A stretch of 64,000 bases of DNA from the NCBI GenBank assembly GCA_025846845.1, contig JAOYTL010000008.1, positions 124,001 through 188,000 on the forward strand, written 5' to 3'. The notes under the pieces were generated by a model, which was not told the origin of the DNA, did not search any database, and was given only the letters and a program-made list of their open reading frames with translations. This DNA comes from Alloboseaceae bacterium BT-24-1. Lineage in GTDB: Bacteria > Pseudomonadota > Alphaproteobacteria > Rhizobiales > Beijerinckiaceae. The translations under genes were made by a program, and so were the position numbers. Each line of letters begins with the position of its first letter. The stretch's first letter is position 1. This document shows, in pieces, positions 8,312-16,184 of the stretch.

Positions 8312-8488
8312 TCAGAAGCAGGCGAGGAGCGCGGCGATCAGCCCGTCGGTGAACAGCCGATCGCCCTCGCGCCACCAGAGCAGCAGGCCTGTCAGCAGCA
8401 ACAGGCCGAAGCCGCCGCCGAGAAGCCAAAGGCCGACGCGGGACGCCGGGGCTGCATCCTGAGTATCGATCTGCGGAGATGCGCTCAT
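8312..8488 (-). CDS. Small single-pass membrane protein, 58 residues
   Basis: The product begins MSASPQIDTQDAAPASRVG. One strongly hydrophobic helix follows (about residues 18-40, rich in Leu, Gly and Trp) and is bounded by WWREGDR. A second, weaker hydrophobic end is LIAALLACF. It sits directly upstream of the SCO1-like gene on the same strand, so a role beside copper insertion or oxidase assembly is conceivable by position only. I recognise no family. Support is the clean start-to-stop frame, membrane character and operon position. Confidence 0.55.
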   Translation of the reverse strand: MSASPQIDTQDAAPASRVGLWLLGGGFGLLLLTGLLLWWREGDRLFTDGLIAALLACF

Positions 8489-8582
8489 CTGCGCAATCTA
8501 GCGCTGCGGAGGCTAAGCCGAAAGCGGCGTTCATGCCGCAGGGGCACACCGCGAAAGCGGAACGCTCGACAATGTCGGAAAT

Positions 8583-8657
8583 TGGAGCGGGCGATCGGGA
8601 TCGAACCGACGACATTCAGCTTGGGAAGCTGACGTTCTACCACTGAACTACGCCCGC
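8583..8657 (-). tRNA. tRNA-Gly, anticodon CCC
   Basis: Read on the minus strand the gene folds as a cloverleaf. The acceptor GCGGGCG pairs with CGCCCGC, and the anticodon stem TCAGC/GCTGA encloses loop TTCCCAA, giving anticodon CCC for the glycine codon GGG. The TPsiC arm contains GGTTCGATCC. The 3' CCA is encoded in the genome. Confidence 0.93.
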
Positions 8658-8728
8658 GTGCCTTGCCCGTATAGCCGGGCGGAGCGGCCGGCGGCAAGCC
8701 GCTCGAGGTGAGATTCCCGGTCGCGGAT

Positions 8729-8763
8729 AAAAAACCGCGCCGGGCCCCTGTCGCCCGGCGCGG
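8729..8763 (-). terminator. Intrinsic terminator of the lipoprotein gene
   Basis: On the minus strand, 11-base GC-rich perfect arms (8735-8745 and 8753-8763) around a 7-base loop are followed by six T residues (8729-8734). It lies 22 bases past the stop of the lipoprotein gene at 8786-9091 and upstream of the tRNA. Confidence 0.88.
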
Positions 8764-8785
8764 CTTGGTTTAGACGTAGGACGCC

Positions 8786-9091
8786 TTACCAGCAGCCGTA
8801 ATAGCCACAGCCGCCGTAGCCGTAGTAGCCGTAGCTGCGCCGGGAGGACGCCGCGATGACCGCGCCGCCGACGGCGCCGGCGACGACGCCGGCCGCGACT
8901 GCGTTGCTGGCCTGGGCGTTGGAGCGGCGGAAGCTCTGGAACACTTCGCTGCGGCAGCGCTCGAAGGCGCGGGTGCCGGGCCGATGGCCGGCGTCGAGGC
9001 AGACCTGGTCCGACTCGGCCGCCGATTGCTCGACGGACTGGCAGCCGGCAAGGCCAGCGGCGAGAACGCCGGCGATGATGAGGGCGCGCAT
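8786..9091 (-). CDS. Glycine-zipper lipoprotein, unknown function
   Basis: The 101-residue product has signal peptide MRALIIAGVLAAGLAGC with lipobox LAGC and acylated Cys17. A CLDAG...AFERC segment follows, then a glycine-zipper stretch VVAGAVGGAVIAA (residues ~68-82), and a tail rich in Tyr, Gly and Cys. The start has a good ribosome site (AGGGAAAGGA). An intrinsic terminator follows at once, so it is probably monocistronic. Glycine-zipper lipoproteins often associate with the outer membrane; the role is unknown. Confidence 0.75.
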   Translation of the reverse strand: MRALIIAGVLAAGLAGCQSVEQSAAESDQVCLDAGHRPGTRAFERCRSEVFQSFRRSNAQASNAVAAGVVAGAVGGAVIAASSRRSYGYYGYGGCGYYGCW

Positions 9092-9354
9092 GAGAAATCC
9101 TTTCCCTGTAGACGTTTGGCTAGAAAAGCCATTGAGCGGGAGGCCGTCAACTGCGCCCCGCTGGTGACACAAGCATGAACACGCCGCAGGCCAGGGGCCG
9201 GCGGCGTCCTCCGCGCTTGCTGCCATCTGACACGGAATCGCCACCATGTCGCCCCGAAGGTTGCGGCCCGGGTAACATTCTCTGGCAAAACAGGAATCTG
9301 CAGCTAACGAAGACTTGAGCCGAGCATGCAGAGTGAGCGGTTCTTGCAGCCAGG

Positions 9355-10518
9355 CTAGCTGCGGAAATGCTTGGAGAGCTTCAGCGCCTGGCCCTGATAG
9401 TTCGAGGTGCCGATTGCGCCATAGAGGGCATCGGGCTCGGCCGCCATGCGCTCGAAAGCGAGGCGCCCCACCACCTGCCCGTCCTCGAGCAGGAAAGGCA
9501 CCTCGTGGCTCCGGACCTCGAGCACGCCACGACTGCCGGGCACGCCATCCGTGCCGACGCCGAAGCCCGGATCGAAGAAGCCGGCATAATGCACGCGGAA
9601 CTCGCCCATGGCGGGGTCGATCGGCGCCATCTCGGCGGCGAAGGCCGGCGGGATATGCAGCCGCTCCTTGGAGGCGAGGATGTAAAACTGGTGCGGGTCG
9701 AGGATGAGCCGCTTGCGCTTGGCCGGGATCGGCGTCCAGAAGTCGTCGATCTCGTAGGCGCCGATACGGTCGACATCGATGACATCGGTGAAACGCTGGG
9801 CCTGATAGCCGATGATCTCGCCCTCGGCATCACCGAGATGGATGCTGAACAAGAGGCCGTTGCGGATCGCGGCCGGCCCATCGACCAGCGCCGTGCGGCG
9901 ATGGACCTCGCGCAGCTCCCGGTCAGAGACGCGAAAACCCTCCGCCTCGTCCTGACCGGAGCCGCGGCGGCGGAAGCGCAACTGGTTGAGGCGGCTGCCT
10001 TTGCGCACCTTGATCGAGAAGCTCGACGGCGAGATTTCGGCGTAGAGCTTGCCGGAATAGCCGCCAGCGACGCTGTCGAAGGCCTCGCTCCGATCGGCGA
10101 TCAGGCGGGTGAAGACATCGAGCCGGCCGGTCGAGCTCTTCGGGTTGGCGAAGGCAGAGATCGTCGCCGGCAACTCGTGCAGCGATTCCATCAGCTCGAC
10201 GACATAGACGCAATTCTTCTCGAGGATCGCGCCCTCCTCGAGCGAAACCTCGTCCTGAGTCAGGTCGGCGAGCATCTGCGCGACGCTCTTGTTCGGCCCC
10301 GGCAGGAAGCTGGCGCGCACGCGATAGGCCTTGTGCCCGAGCCGAAGGTCGAGGCTCGCCGGCTGGTACTGGCTCTCGGCGAAGGCGCCCGAGGTCGAGC
10401 GAACCATGCCGCGATGGACGAGCTTGCGAATGTCCTGGCGCGGCAGCACGCCGGACGGGCCGGCAAGCGAATCCGGCGCGGTCGCGATCTCGGCCAGCAT
10501 GTCGGGCGATGTCGCCAT
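9355..10518 (-). CDS. dcd: dCTP deaminase, double-length alphaproteobacterial form
   Basis: This enzyme deaminates dCTP to dUTP, feeding thymidylate synthesis. The 387-residue product is about twice the ~190-residue enterobacterial enzyme and appears to hold two dUTPase-like beta-barrel halves; SSTGRLDVFTRL lies in the first half. Similar long forms are annotated in other Hyphomicrobiales, from my recall. The start MATSPDML is chosen because the upstream frame is arginine-rich and unlike the family. It is divergent from apaG. Confidence 0.85.
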   Translation of the reverse strand: MATSPDMLAEIATAPDSLAGPSGVLPRQDIRKLVHRGMVRSTSGAFAESQYQPASLDLRLGHKAYRVRASFLPGPNKSVAQMLADLTQDEVSLEEGAILEKNCVYVVELMESLHELPATISAFANPKSSTGRLDVFTRLIADRSEAFDSVAGGYSGKLYAEISPSSFSIKVRKGSRLNQLRFRRRGSGQDEAEGFRVSDRELREVHRRTALVDGPAAIRNGLLFSIHLGDAEGEIIGYQAQRFTDVIDVDRIGAYEIDDFWTPIPAKRKRLILDPHQFYILASKERLHIPPAFAAEMAPIDPAMGEFRVHYAGFFDPGFGVGTDGVPGSRGVLEVRSHEVPFLLEDGQVVGRLAFERMAAEPDALYGAIGTSNYQGQALKLSKHFRS

Positions 10519-10745
10519 GGCGCTATCAGACCACCTTGTGAAGTGCGGCGCAAAGCCAGGCCCGCCGCGAGATTGATCGTTCTTCTTGCCGCGCCGGGAC
10601 GCTGCTGGCGAGTCCGGCTGTGGGTTGTCCACATGCCCGCTCGCCGTCGGACCGGCGCAAAGGCACAACCGCTGGGCGGCATTGACGCTGCGCCGCGCCA
10701 AGTCATAACAAGGCCTCTCCGCCCTGCCGGCACGGAACCGCGATC

Positions 10746-11138
10746 ATGTACCAGGCCGAAACGCATGGCGTGCGCGTCACCGCCTCGCCCAAGTTCATGG
10801 ACTCTGAGTCCACGCCCAACCAGAGCCGCTATTTCTGGGCTTATACGATCGAGATCGAGAATCTGTCGCCACGCACCGTCCAGTTGATGACGCGCCACTG
10901 GTTCATCACCGACGGCCGCGGCGAGGTGCACGAGGTCCGCGGCGACGGCGTGATCGGCCAGCAGCCGGTTCTGCAACCGGGCGAACGCTTCAGCTACACC
11001 TCGGGCTGCCCGCTGATGACCCCCGACGGCAGCATGCGCGGCTTCTACGCCATGCTCGGCGAGGACGGCGTGATCTTCGATGTCGAGGTGCCGCTCTTCC
11101 CGCTCGACTCGCCCTATGTGAAGAAGGTCCTGCATTGA
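10746..11138 (+). CDS. apaG: ApaG family protein
   Basis: This 130-residue single-domain protein has a fibronectin-III-like fold. Family landmarks are YFWAYTIEIENLS, LMTRHWFITDGRG and GCPLMTPDGSMRGFY. ApaG has been linked to Co2+/Mg2+ efflux and Ap4A metabolism, but its biochemistry is unresolved. Its stop codon overlaps the TTG start of argE (TTGA), so the two are probably co-transcribed and coupled. Confidence 0.93.
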   Translation: MYQAETHGVRVTASPKFMDSESTPNQSRYFWAYTIEIENLSPRTVQLMTRHWFITDGRGEVHEVRGDGVIGQQPVLQPGERFSYTSGCPLMTPDGSMRGFYAMLGEDGVIFDVEVPLFPLDSPYVKKVLH

Positions 11139-12310
11139 ATACTGCAACGCCGACCGGGCAGCGCTACCAGCCGCTCGACATGCTCGCCCGCCTCGTCGCC
11201 TTCGACACGGTGAGCCACAAATCCAATCTCGACCTGATCGCCTTCGTCGAGGACTACCTCACGGGCTGGAGCGTGCCCTCCGTGCGCTTTCCCAATGCGA
11301 CCGGCGACAAGGCCGCGCTCTTCGCCACAATCGGCCCGCAGGACAAGGGCGGCGTCGTGCTCTCCGGCCATACCGATGTCGTGCCGGTCGAGGGCCAGGC
11401 CTGGTCGCGCGATCCGTTCACCCTGCATGTCGAAGACGGCCGCGCTTACGGTCGCGGCTCGGTCGACATGAAGGGCTTCGTCGCGCTGGCGCTTGCGCTG
11501 GTGCCGGACTTCCTCGCGGCCAATCTCAAGACGCCGATCCACCTGTTCTTCTCCTATGACGAGGAGGTGACCTGCCTCGGCGTCGTCGACGGCATCGCCG
11601 CGATGGGCAAGAGCCTGCCCAAGCCGCGCGCCGTCATCGTCGGCGAGCCGACCTCGCTCGAACTCGCCGACGCGCACAAGGGCATCCGTACCTTCTTCAC
11701 CACGATCTCCGGCTTTGCGGCGCATTCCTCGAAGCCGCATCTCGGCGCCAGCGCGGTCCATGCCGGGACGCGGCTCGCCGCCGGCCTCGTCGCCATGGCC
11801 GACGAGCACGAAGGCCGCCTCGACGAGAGCGGTCGCTTCGATCCGCCCTACGACACCGTCCATATCGGCAAGTTCCATGGCGGCATCGCCCGCAACATCC
11901 TGGCCGATCGCTGCGATCTCGCCTGGGAGGTGCGCACCTTGCCGGGCTCGGATCCCGAGGCGGTGCCGGCGCGCTTCGCCACGCTGTCGCAGGAGGTGCT
12001 GGCGCGCATGCGCAAGACCGCGCCATCGGCGGCGATCGAGACGGTGATGAGCTCGGACGTACCGGGCCTCGCGCCCGATCCCGGCTCGGAAGCCGAGACG
12101 CTGGTGATGCGGCTTGCCGGGCGCAACAGCACCATCGCCGTCGCCTACGCGACCGAGGCCGGGCATTTCCAGCGCGCAGGACTGCCGACGATCGTCTGCG
12201 GCCCGGGCTCGATCGACCAGGCGCACCAGCCGGACGAGTACATCACGCTGGAGCAGTTCGCCGCGGGCGAGGCCTTCATGCGCCGGCTGATGGCGGAGTG
12301 CCGGGCGTAG
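11135..12310 (+). CDS. argE: Acetylornithine deacetylase
   Basis: This M20-family zinc hydrolase removes the acetyl group from N-acetylornithine in arginine synthesis. In the 391-residue product, metal ligands are visible in SGHTDVVP (His79), GRGSVDMKGF (Asp111) and the catalytic YDEEVTCLG (Glu143/144). The first in-frame codon after the apaG overlap is TTG with AAGG seven bases upstream, so translation likely starts at TTG. It converges with the hslO-argF-argD cluster across a large inverted repeat. Confidence 0.92.
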   Translation: MNTATPTGQRYQPLDMLARLVAFDTVSHKSNLDLIAFVEDYLTGWSVPSVRFPNATGDKAALFATIGPQDKGGVVLSGHTDVVPVEGQAWSRDPFTLHVEDGRAYGRGSVDMKGFVALALALVPDFLAANLKTPIHLFFSYDEEVTCLGVVDGIAAMGKSLPKPRAVIVGEPTSLELADAHKGIRTFFTTISGFAAHSSKPHLGASAVHAGTRLAAGLVAMADEHEGRLDESGRFDPPYDTVHIGKFHGGIARNILADRCDLAWEVRTLPGSDPEAVPARFATLSQEVLARMRKTAPSAAIETVMSSDVPGLAPDPGSEAETLVMRLAGRNSTIAVAYATEAGHFQRAGLPTIVCGPGSIDQAHQPDEYITLEQFAAGEAFMRRLMAECRA

Positions 12311-12316
12311 GCTCTT

Positions 12317-12478
12317 CCCTTCTCCCCTTGCGGGAGAAGGTGGCAGCGCGCAGCGCTGACGGATGAGGGGTCGCGCACCCCTCTCCGCATTTCACGCTTC
12401 ACAAGCGCAAGATCGGCAATCGTCGCGAGACCCCTCATCCGGCGCTTCGCGCCACCTTCTCCCGCAAGGGGAGAAGGG
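12317..12478. repeat. Large inverted repeat with 28-base perfect arms between argE and hslO
   Basis: Perfect 28-base arms at 12317-12344 and 12451-12478 enclose a second perfect 11-base pair (12361-12371 with 12430-12440, GGATGAGGGGT/ACCCCTCATCC). Each outer arm also folds on itself (CTTCTCCCC/GGGAGAAG). It lies between convergent genes and could act as a bidirectional transcription stop. Similar CTTCTCCC...GGTGGC elements are common in alphaproteobacteria. Confidence 0.88.
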
Positions 12479-12488
12479 AGGGAGCCCT

Positions 12489-13487
12489 TCACTCTCCCGC
12501 CGAAATCTCCACTTCCACCTCGGCCGGGTCGAAGCTGTAGCGGCGCGAGCAGAACTCGCAGGTGACACCGAGCGTGCCGTCGTCGGCGATCATCGCCTTG
12601 CGGTCATCCGCCGAGAAGCCCTTGAGCATGCCGAGCACGCGCTCGCGCGAGCAGCGGCAGGCCTCGTGCACCGCGACCGGCTCGAAGACATGGGCGCCGC
12701 GCTCATGGAAGAGCCGGTAGAGCAGGCGCTCGCTCTCCAGAAGCGGATCGAGCAATTCGTGATGCTCTATCGTCCCAACCAGCGAGCGTGTCTCGGCCCA
12801 GGCGTCGTCGCTGATGCCGTCATCATTGTCGGCGGCGAGAATCTCGTGCCCTTCCGGCGCATCGCCGGGATGGAGATCGGCGGCGCGCATGCGATCGGGC
12901 GAGTTCGGCATGAACTGCACGATCAGGCCGCCGGCGCGCCAGGCCAGGCCGCTGCCGGTCAGGACCGTACCGACGCCGAGGCGGATGCGGCTCGGGATCT
13001 GCTCCGACTGGCGGAAATACTGGTGGCCGGCCTCTTCCAGGCTCTGCCCGTCGAGCGCGACCACGCCCTGATAGCGCGTCGCCTCCGTGCCCTGGTCGAC
13101 GGTCATGGCGAGATGGCCCTTGCCGAGCAGCTCGCCGGTCGAGACCGCATTCGCGTCGATCGCGGCGGCCAGCTGGTCGGCATCGTAGCGGGCCATGGCG
13201 CGGTAGCAGTCCGGCGCGTTGAAGTCGACAACCAGCATCGAGACCGGTCCGTCGCTCTTGGTCTGGAGCTGGAAACGGCCCTCGCCCTTGAGCGTGGTGC
13301 CGAGCATCACGGTCAGCGCTGCGGCCTCGGCAAGGACGCGGGCGACGGGCTCGGGATAATGGTGCCGTTCGAGGACCTGGTCGAGCGAAGGGCCGAGCCT
13401 GACGACCCGGCCGCGGACATCGAGCTCGGGCACGGCGAAGGGCAGCACCCGATCGTCGGGTGCGCCCGCTGGCGAGGCTTCGGCCAT
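12489..13487 (-). CDS. hslO: Redox-regulated chaperone Hsp33
   Basis: Hsp33 is a cytosolic holdase switched on by oxidation of a zinc-binding cysteine cluster. The 332-residue product carries the four ligands as CRC (Cys277, Cys279) and CEFC (Cys310, Cys313) in the C-terminal switch domain. The start ATG overlaps the argF stop as TGATG, so translation is coupled to argF. The argD-argF-hslO order recurs in Hyphomicrobiales, from recall. Confidence 0.95.
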   Translation of the reverse strand: MAEASPAGAPDDRVLPFAVPELDVRGRVVRLGPSLDQVLERHHYPEPVARVLAEAAALTVMLGTTLKGEGRFQLQTKSDGPVSMLVVDFNAPDCYRAMARYDADQLAAAIDANAVSTGELLGKGHLAMTVDQGTEATRYQGVVALDGQSLEEAGHQYFRQSEQIPSRIRLGVGTVLTGSGLAWRAGGLIVQFMPNSPDRMRAADLHPGDAPEGHEILAADNDDGISDDAWAETRSLVGTIEHHELLDPLLESERLLYRLFHERGAHVFEPVAVHEACRCSRERVLGMLKGFSADDRKAMIADDGTLGVTCEFCSRRYSFDPAEVEVEISAGE

Positions 13488-14422
13488 CAGGCCGCCACCG
13501 CGCCGAAGCACCAGGCCAGAATGCCCTTCTGGGCATGCAGCCGGTTCTCGGCCTCGTCGAAAACAGCCGATTGCGGACCGTCCATCACCTGATCAGTCAC
13601 TTCCTCGCCGCGCGAGGCCGGCAGGCAGTGCATGAAGATCGCATCCTTCTCGGCGCGGCCGAGCAGGCGCTCGTCGACCTGATAGGGCCGCAGCAGATTG
13701 TGGCGCGTGCCTTCCTGGTCGCCCATCGAGACCCAGCAATCGGTGATGACGCAGTCGGCGCCTTCGACTGCCGCCTCCGGGCGCGAGGTCAAGGTGAGCT
13801 TCGCCCCCTGCTTGCGAGCCCAGTCGAGCAGCGCCGGCGGCGGCGCGAGCTCCTCGGGCGTCGCGATGGCGAGCTCGAAATCGAGCCGGCCGGCGGCATG
13901 GACCCAGGAAGTCAGGACGTTGTTGGTGTCGCCGGTCCAGGCGATGCGCTTGCCCTTGATCGAGCCCTTGCGCTCCTCGAAGGTCATGACGTCAGCCATG
14001 ACCTGACAGGGATGCTGGCGCTTGGTCAGACCGTTGATCACCGGCACGGTGGCGTATTTCGCCATCTCGACCACGGCATCATGGTCAAGCATGCGGATCA
14101 TGATCGCGTCGACATAGCGCGAGAGCACGCGGGCCGTATCGGCGATGGTCTCGCGCTCGCCAAGCTCGATCTCCTGGCCGGTCACCATCATCGGCGAACC
14201 GCCGAGCTCGCGGATACCGACATCGAAGGAGACGCGGGTCCGGAGCGAGGGCTGCTCGAAGATCATGGCGATGACCTTGCCTTCGAGCAGGCGGTCGCCG
14301 GCAGCGTCCGGCGTGCGCCGGCGGGCCTTGATCTCCTCGCCTGCCTTCAGGATGGAGCGCAGCTCGCCGGCGGAGAAATCCGAGAGATCGAGAAAGTGAC
14401 GCACTGGAGCCCCCATGCTCAT
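13487..14422 (-). CDS. argF: Ornithine carbamoyltransferase
   Basis: The enzyme makes citrulline from ornithine and carbamoyl phosphate in the cytosol. In the 311-residue product the carbamoyl-phosphate motif appears as PSLRTRVSFDVG (residues ~58-69), with Leu where the usual S-T-R-T motif has Thr. HPCQVMADV, DCWVSMGDQ and HCLPASRG, the ornithine-side signatures, are intact. Its start overlaps the argD stop (ATGA) and its stop overlaps hslO (TGATG), so the three genes form one coupled operon. Confidence 0.94.
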   Translation of the reverse strand: MSMGAPVRHFLDLSDFSAGELRSILKAGEEIKARRRTPDAAGDRLLEGKVIAMIFEQPSLRTRVSFDVGIRELGGSPMMVTGQEIELGERETIADTARVLSRYVDAIMIRMLDHDAVVEMAKYATVPVINGLTKRQHPCQVMADVMTFEERKGSIKGKRIAWTGDTNNVLTSWVHAAGRLDFELAIATPEELAPPPALLDWARKQGAKLTLTSRPEAAVEGADCVITDCWVSMGDQEGTRHNLLRPYQVDERLLGRAEKDAIFMHCLPASRGEEVTDQVMDGPQSAVFDEAENRLHAQKGILAWCFGAVAA

Positions 14423-15639
14423 TCCGCCGCCGGCCGGGCGAGCTCGGCCTCGACCGCGCCCGCCGCCTTGTCGAGCCGTGCCACAGCTTCGGCGACCTCG
14501 CTCTCACCGATGATCAACGGCGGCAGCAAACGCACAACATTGTCGCCGGCCGCGACCACAAGCAGACCGGCGGCCCGCGCCTGGGCGACGAAATCGGTGT
14601 TCAGGGTCTTGAGCTTGAGGCCGAGCATCAAGCCCTCGCCGCGGATCTCCTCGATCACGCCCGGATGATGATCCTTGAGCTGGGCCAGCGACTGGCGCAG
14701 GCGCAGCGCCGTCTTCTGGACCTGATCGAGGAAGCCCGGCGCCAGGATGACGTCGAGCACGGCATTGCCGACCGCCATGGCGAGCGGGTTGCCGCCGAAG
14801 GTGGTGCCGTGCGTGCCGAGCGTCATGCCGGCGGCGGCCTCCTCGGTGGCGAGGCAGGCGCCCATCGGGAAGCCGCCGCCGATGCCCTTGGCGATCGACA
14901 TGATGTCGGGCGAGACGCCGTAATGCTCATAGGCGAAGAACTTGCCGGTGCGGCCGACACCGGTCTGGATCTCGTCGAAGATCAACATCAGACCGTGCTC
15001 GTCGCAGAGCTCGCGCAGCAGCTTGAGGACACGCATCGGCACCGAGCGCAGGCCGCCCTCGCCCTGGATCGGCTCGATCATCAGCGCCGCGGTCTCCGGC
15101 CCGATTGCGGCCTTCAGCGCCGCCTCGTCATCGAACGGCACCTGGTCGAAGCCGTCGACCTTCGGGCCGAAGCCGTCGATGTATTTCTGCTGGCCGCCGG
15201 CGGCGATGGTCGCGAGCGTGCGGCCATGGAAGGCGCCCTCGAAGGTGACGATCCGGTAGCGCTCGGGCTGGCCCTTCGCAGCATGGTACTTGCGCGCCAT
15301 CTTGATCGCGCACTCGTTCGCCTCGGCGCCCGAATTGGTGAAGAAGACGCGTTCGGCGAAGGTCGCCTCGCAGAGCCGGCGCGCCAGCCTCTCGCCATCG
15401 GGCATCGTGTAGAGGTTGGAGGTGTGCCAGATGCGCTGAGCCTGCTGGGTCAACGCCTCGACCAGATGCGGATGGGCATGGCCGAGCGAATTGACGGCGA
15501 TGCCGGCACCGAAATCGAGAAAACGCTGGCCGTCGGTCGCAATCGCCCAGGCGCCCTCGCCGCGCTCGAGAGCGATCGGGGCGCGGGCATAAGTCGGCAG
15601 GAGAACAGAGGAAGCGGCGGAAACGGAAGCGGTGCTCAT
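14419..15639 (-). CDS. argD: Acetylornithine aminotransferase
   Basis: This PLP-dependent class III aminotransferase converts N-acetylglutamate semialdehyde to N-acetylornithine. In the 406-residue product, FDEIQTGVGRTGKFFAYEHY holds the PLP-ring Asp, SIAKGIGGGFPMGA holds the Schiff-base Lys, and GTHGTTFGGNPLA is the phosphate-site segment. It is the first gene of argD-argF-hslO. A stem-loop lies about 190 bases upstream in the probable leader. Confidence 0.95.
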   Translation of the reverse strand: MSTASVSAASSVLLPTYARAPIALERGEGAWAIATDGQRFLDFGAGIAVNSLGHAHPHLVEALTQQAQRIWHTSNLYTMPDGERLARRLCEATFAERVFFTNSGAEANECAIKMARKYHAAKGQPERYRIVTFEGAFHGRTLATIAAGGQQKYIDGFGPKVDGFDQVPFDDEAALKAAIGPETAALMIEPIQGEGGLRSVPMRVLKLLRELCDEHGLMLIFDEIQTGVGRTGKFFAYEHYGVSPDIMSIAKGIGGGFPMGACLATEEAAAGMTLGTHGTTFGGNPLAMAVGNAVLDVILAPGFLDQVQKTALRLRQSLAQLKDHHPGVIEEIRGEGLMLGLKLKTLNTDFVAQARAAGLLVVAAGDNVVRLLPPLIIGESEVAEAVARLDKAAGAVEAELARPAAE

Positions 15640-15832
15640 GGAGCAAAATCCTTGCGGCGAGACAGGGAGGAAGCGCGGAACCTCAGATCGGGAACGGAGA
15701 TGCGGAGCGCTCTCGGCATGATGCCGGCATGATGCGACCCGCCGGCGACATTATCGTCGCTGGCCGTTCCCGCCGTCTCGTCGCGCGTCAAGCCGCATCG
15801 ATGGAAAGTCCCGATCGCTCAAAAACATAAGC

Positions 15833-15851
15833 GCCGCCCGATAGGGGCGGC
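15833..15851. promoter_or_regulatory. GC-rich stem-loop in the argD upstream region
   Basis: GCCGCCC and GGGCGGC enclose the 5-base loop GATAG. On the minus strand (argD direction) it is followed by GCTTATGTTTTTG, so it could be a weak terminator or attenuator in the argD leader. No matching leader peptide could be supported. Confidence 0.35.
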
Positions 15852-15924
15852 TGCGTAATGCGACTATGCAAAACCGTCCCTGCGCTGTCAATCGCAGCTG
15901 ACCTCGCGGCAGCGTTGCCAATTA

Positions 15925-16118
15925 GACTCACTGGACGGCTCTCTGCAGTGATTGGCTGGGGAAAAGCCGAATTACGATTCGGCGACTCTTGTGGCCGAGT
16001 CAGGCCATCTTGTATGGTCTCTCTCGTCAGATACGACATCTCGTGCGGCGTCTCCAGTATCGTCAGTTCCGGGCGTAACGGCTTCCGTTCAGCGACGGAC
16101 GCTGCCGGTATCGGATTC
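15925..16118. promoter_or_regulatory. Cluster of five GANTC (CcrM) methylation sites upstream of gcrA
   Basis: GACTC at 15925, GATTC at 15976, GACTC at 15984, GAGTC at 15997 and GATTC at 16114; three fall within 26 bases. In alphaproteobacteria CcrM methylates GANTC, and GcrA acts with sigma-70 at promoters carrying methylated GANTC. The cluster is denser than I expect by chance at this GC content, suggesting cell-cycle or autoregulatory control of gcrA. Confidence 0.55.
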
Positions 16119-16184
16119 CGCCATGATCTCTCCCTATGCCTCGCCGGCGTGCCAGCGAGACATGACGAAGACAGGTGCAACTCC

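Larger units (their letters stand above)
15640..16184. other. Divergent argD-gcrA intergenic region, 545 bases
   Basis: No convincing gene is present; the reading frames crossing it on both strands resemble nothing. It must hold the promoters of argD (minus) and gcrA (plus). Visible structure is a GC stem-loop at 15833-15851 and five GANTC sites between 15925 and 16118, listed separately. Confidence 0.65.

Noticed and set aside
15750..15830. Possible arginine leader peptide (MFLSDRDFPSMRLDARRD...) before argD
   Set aside because: It contains several Arg codons near a stem-loop, but there is no good ribosome site and no alternative hairpin set. Evidence is too thin to call attenuation.
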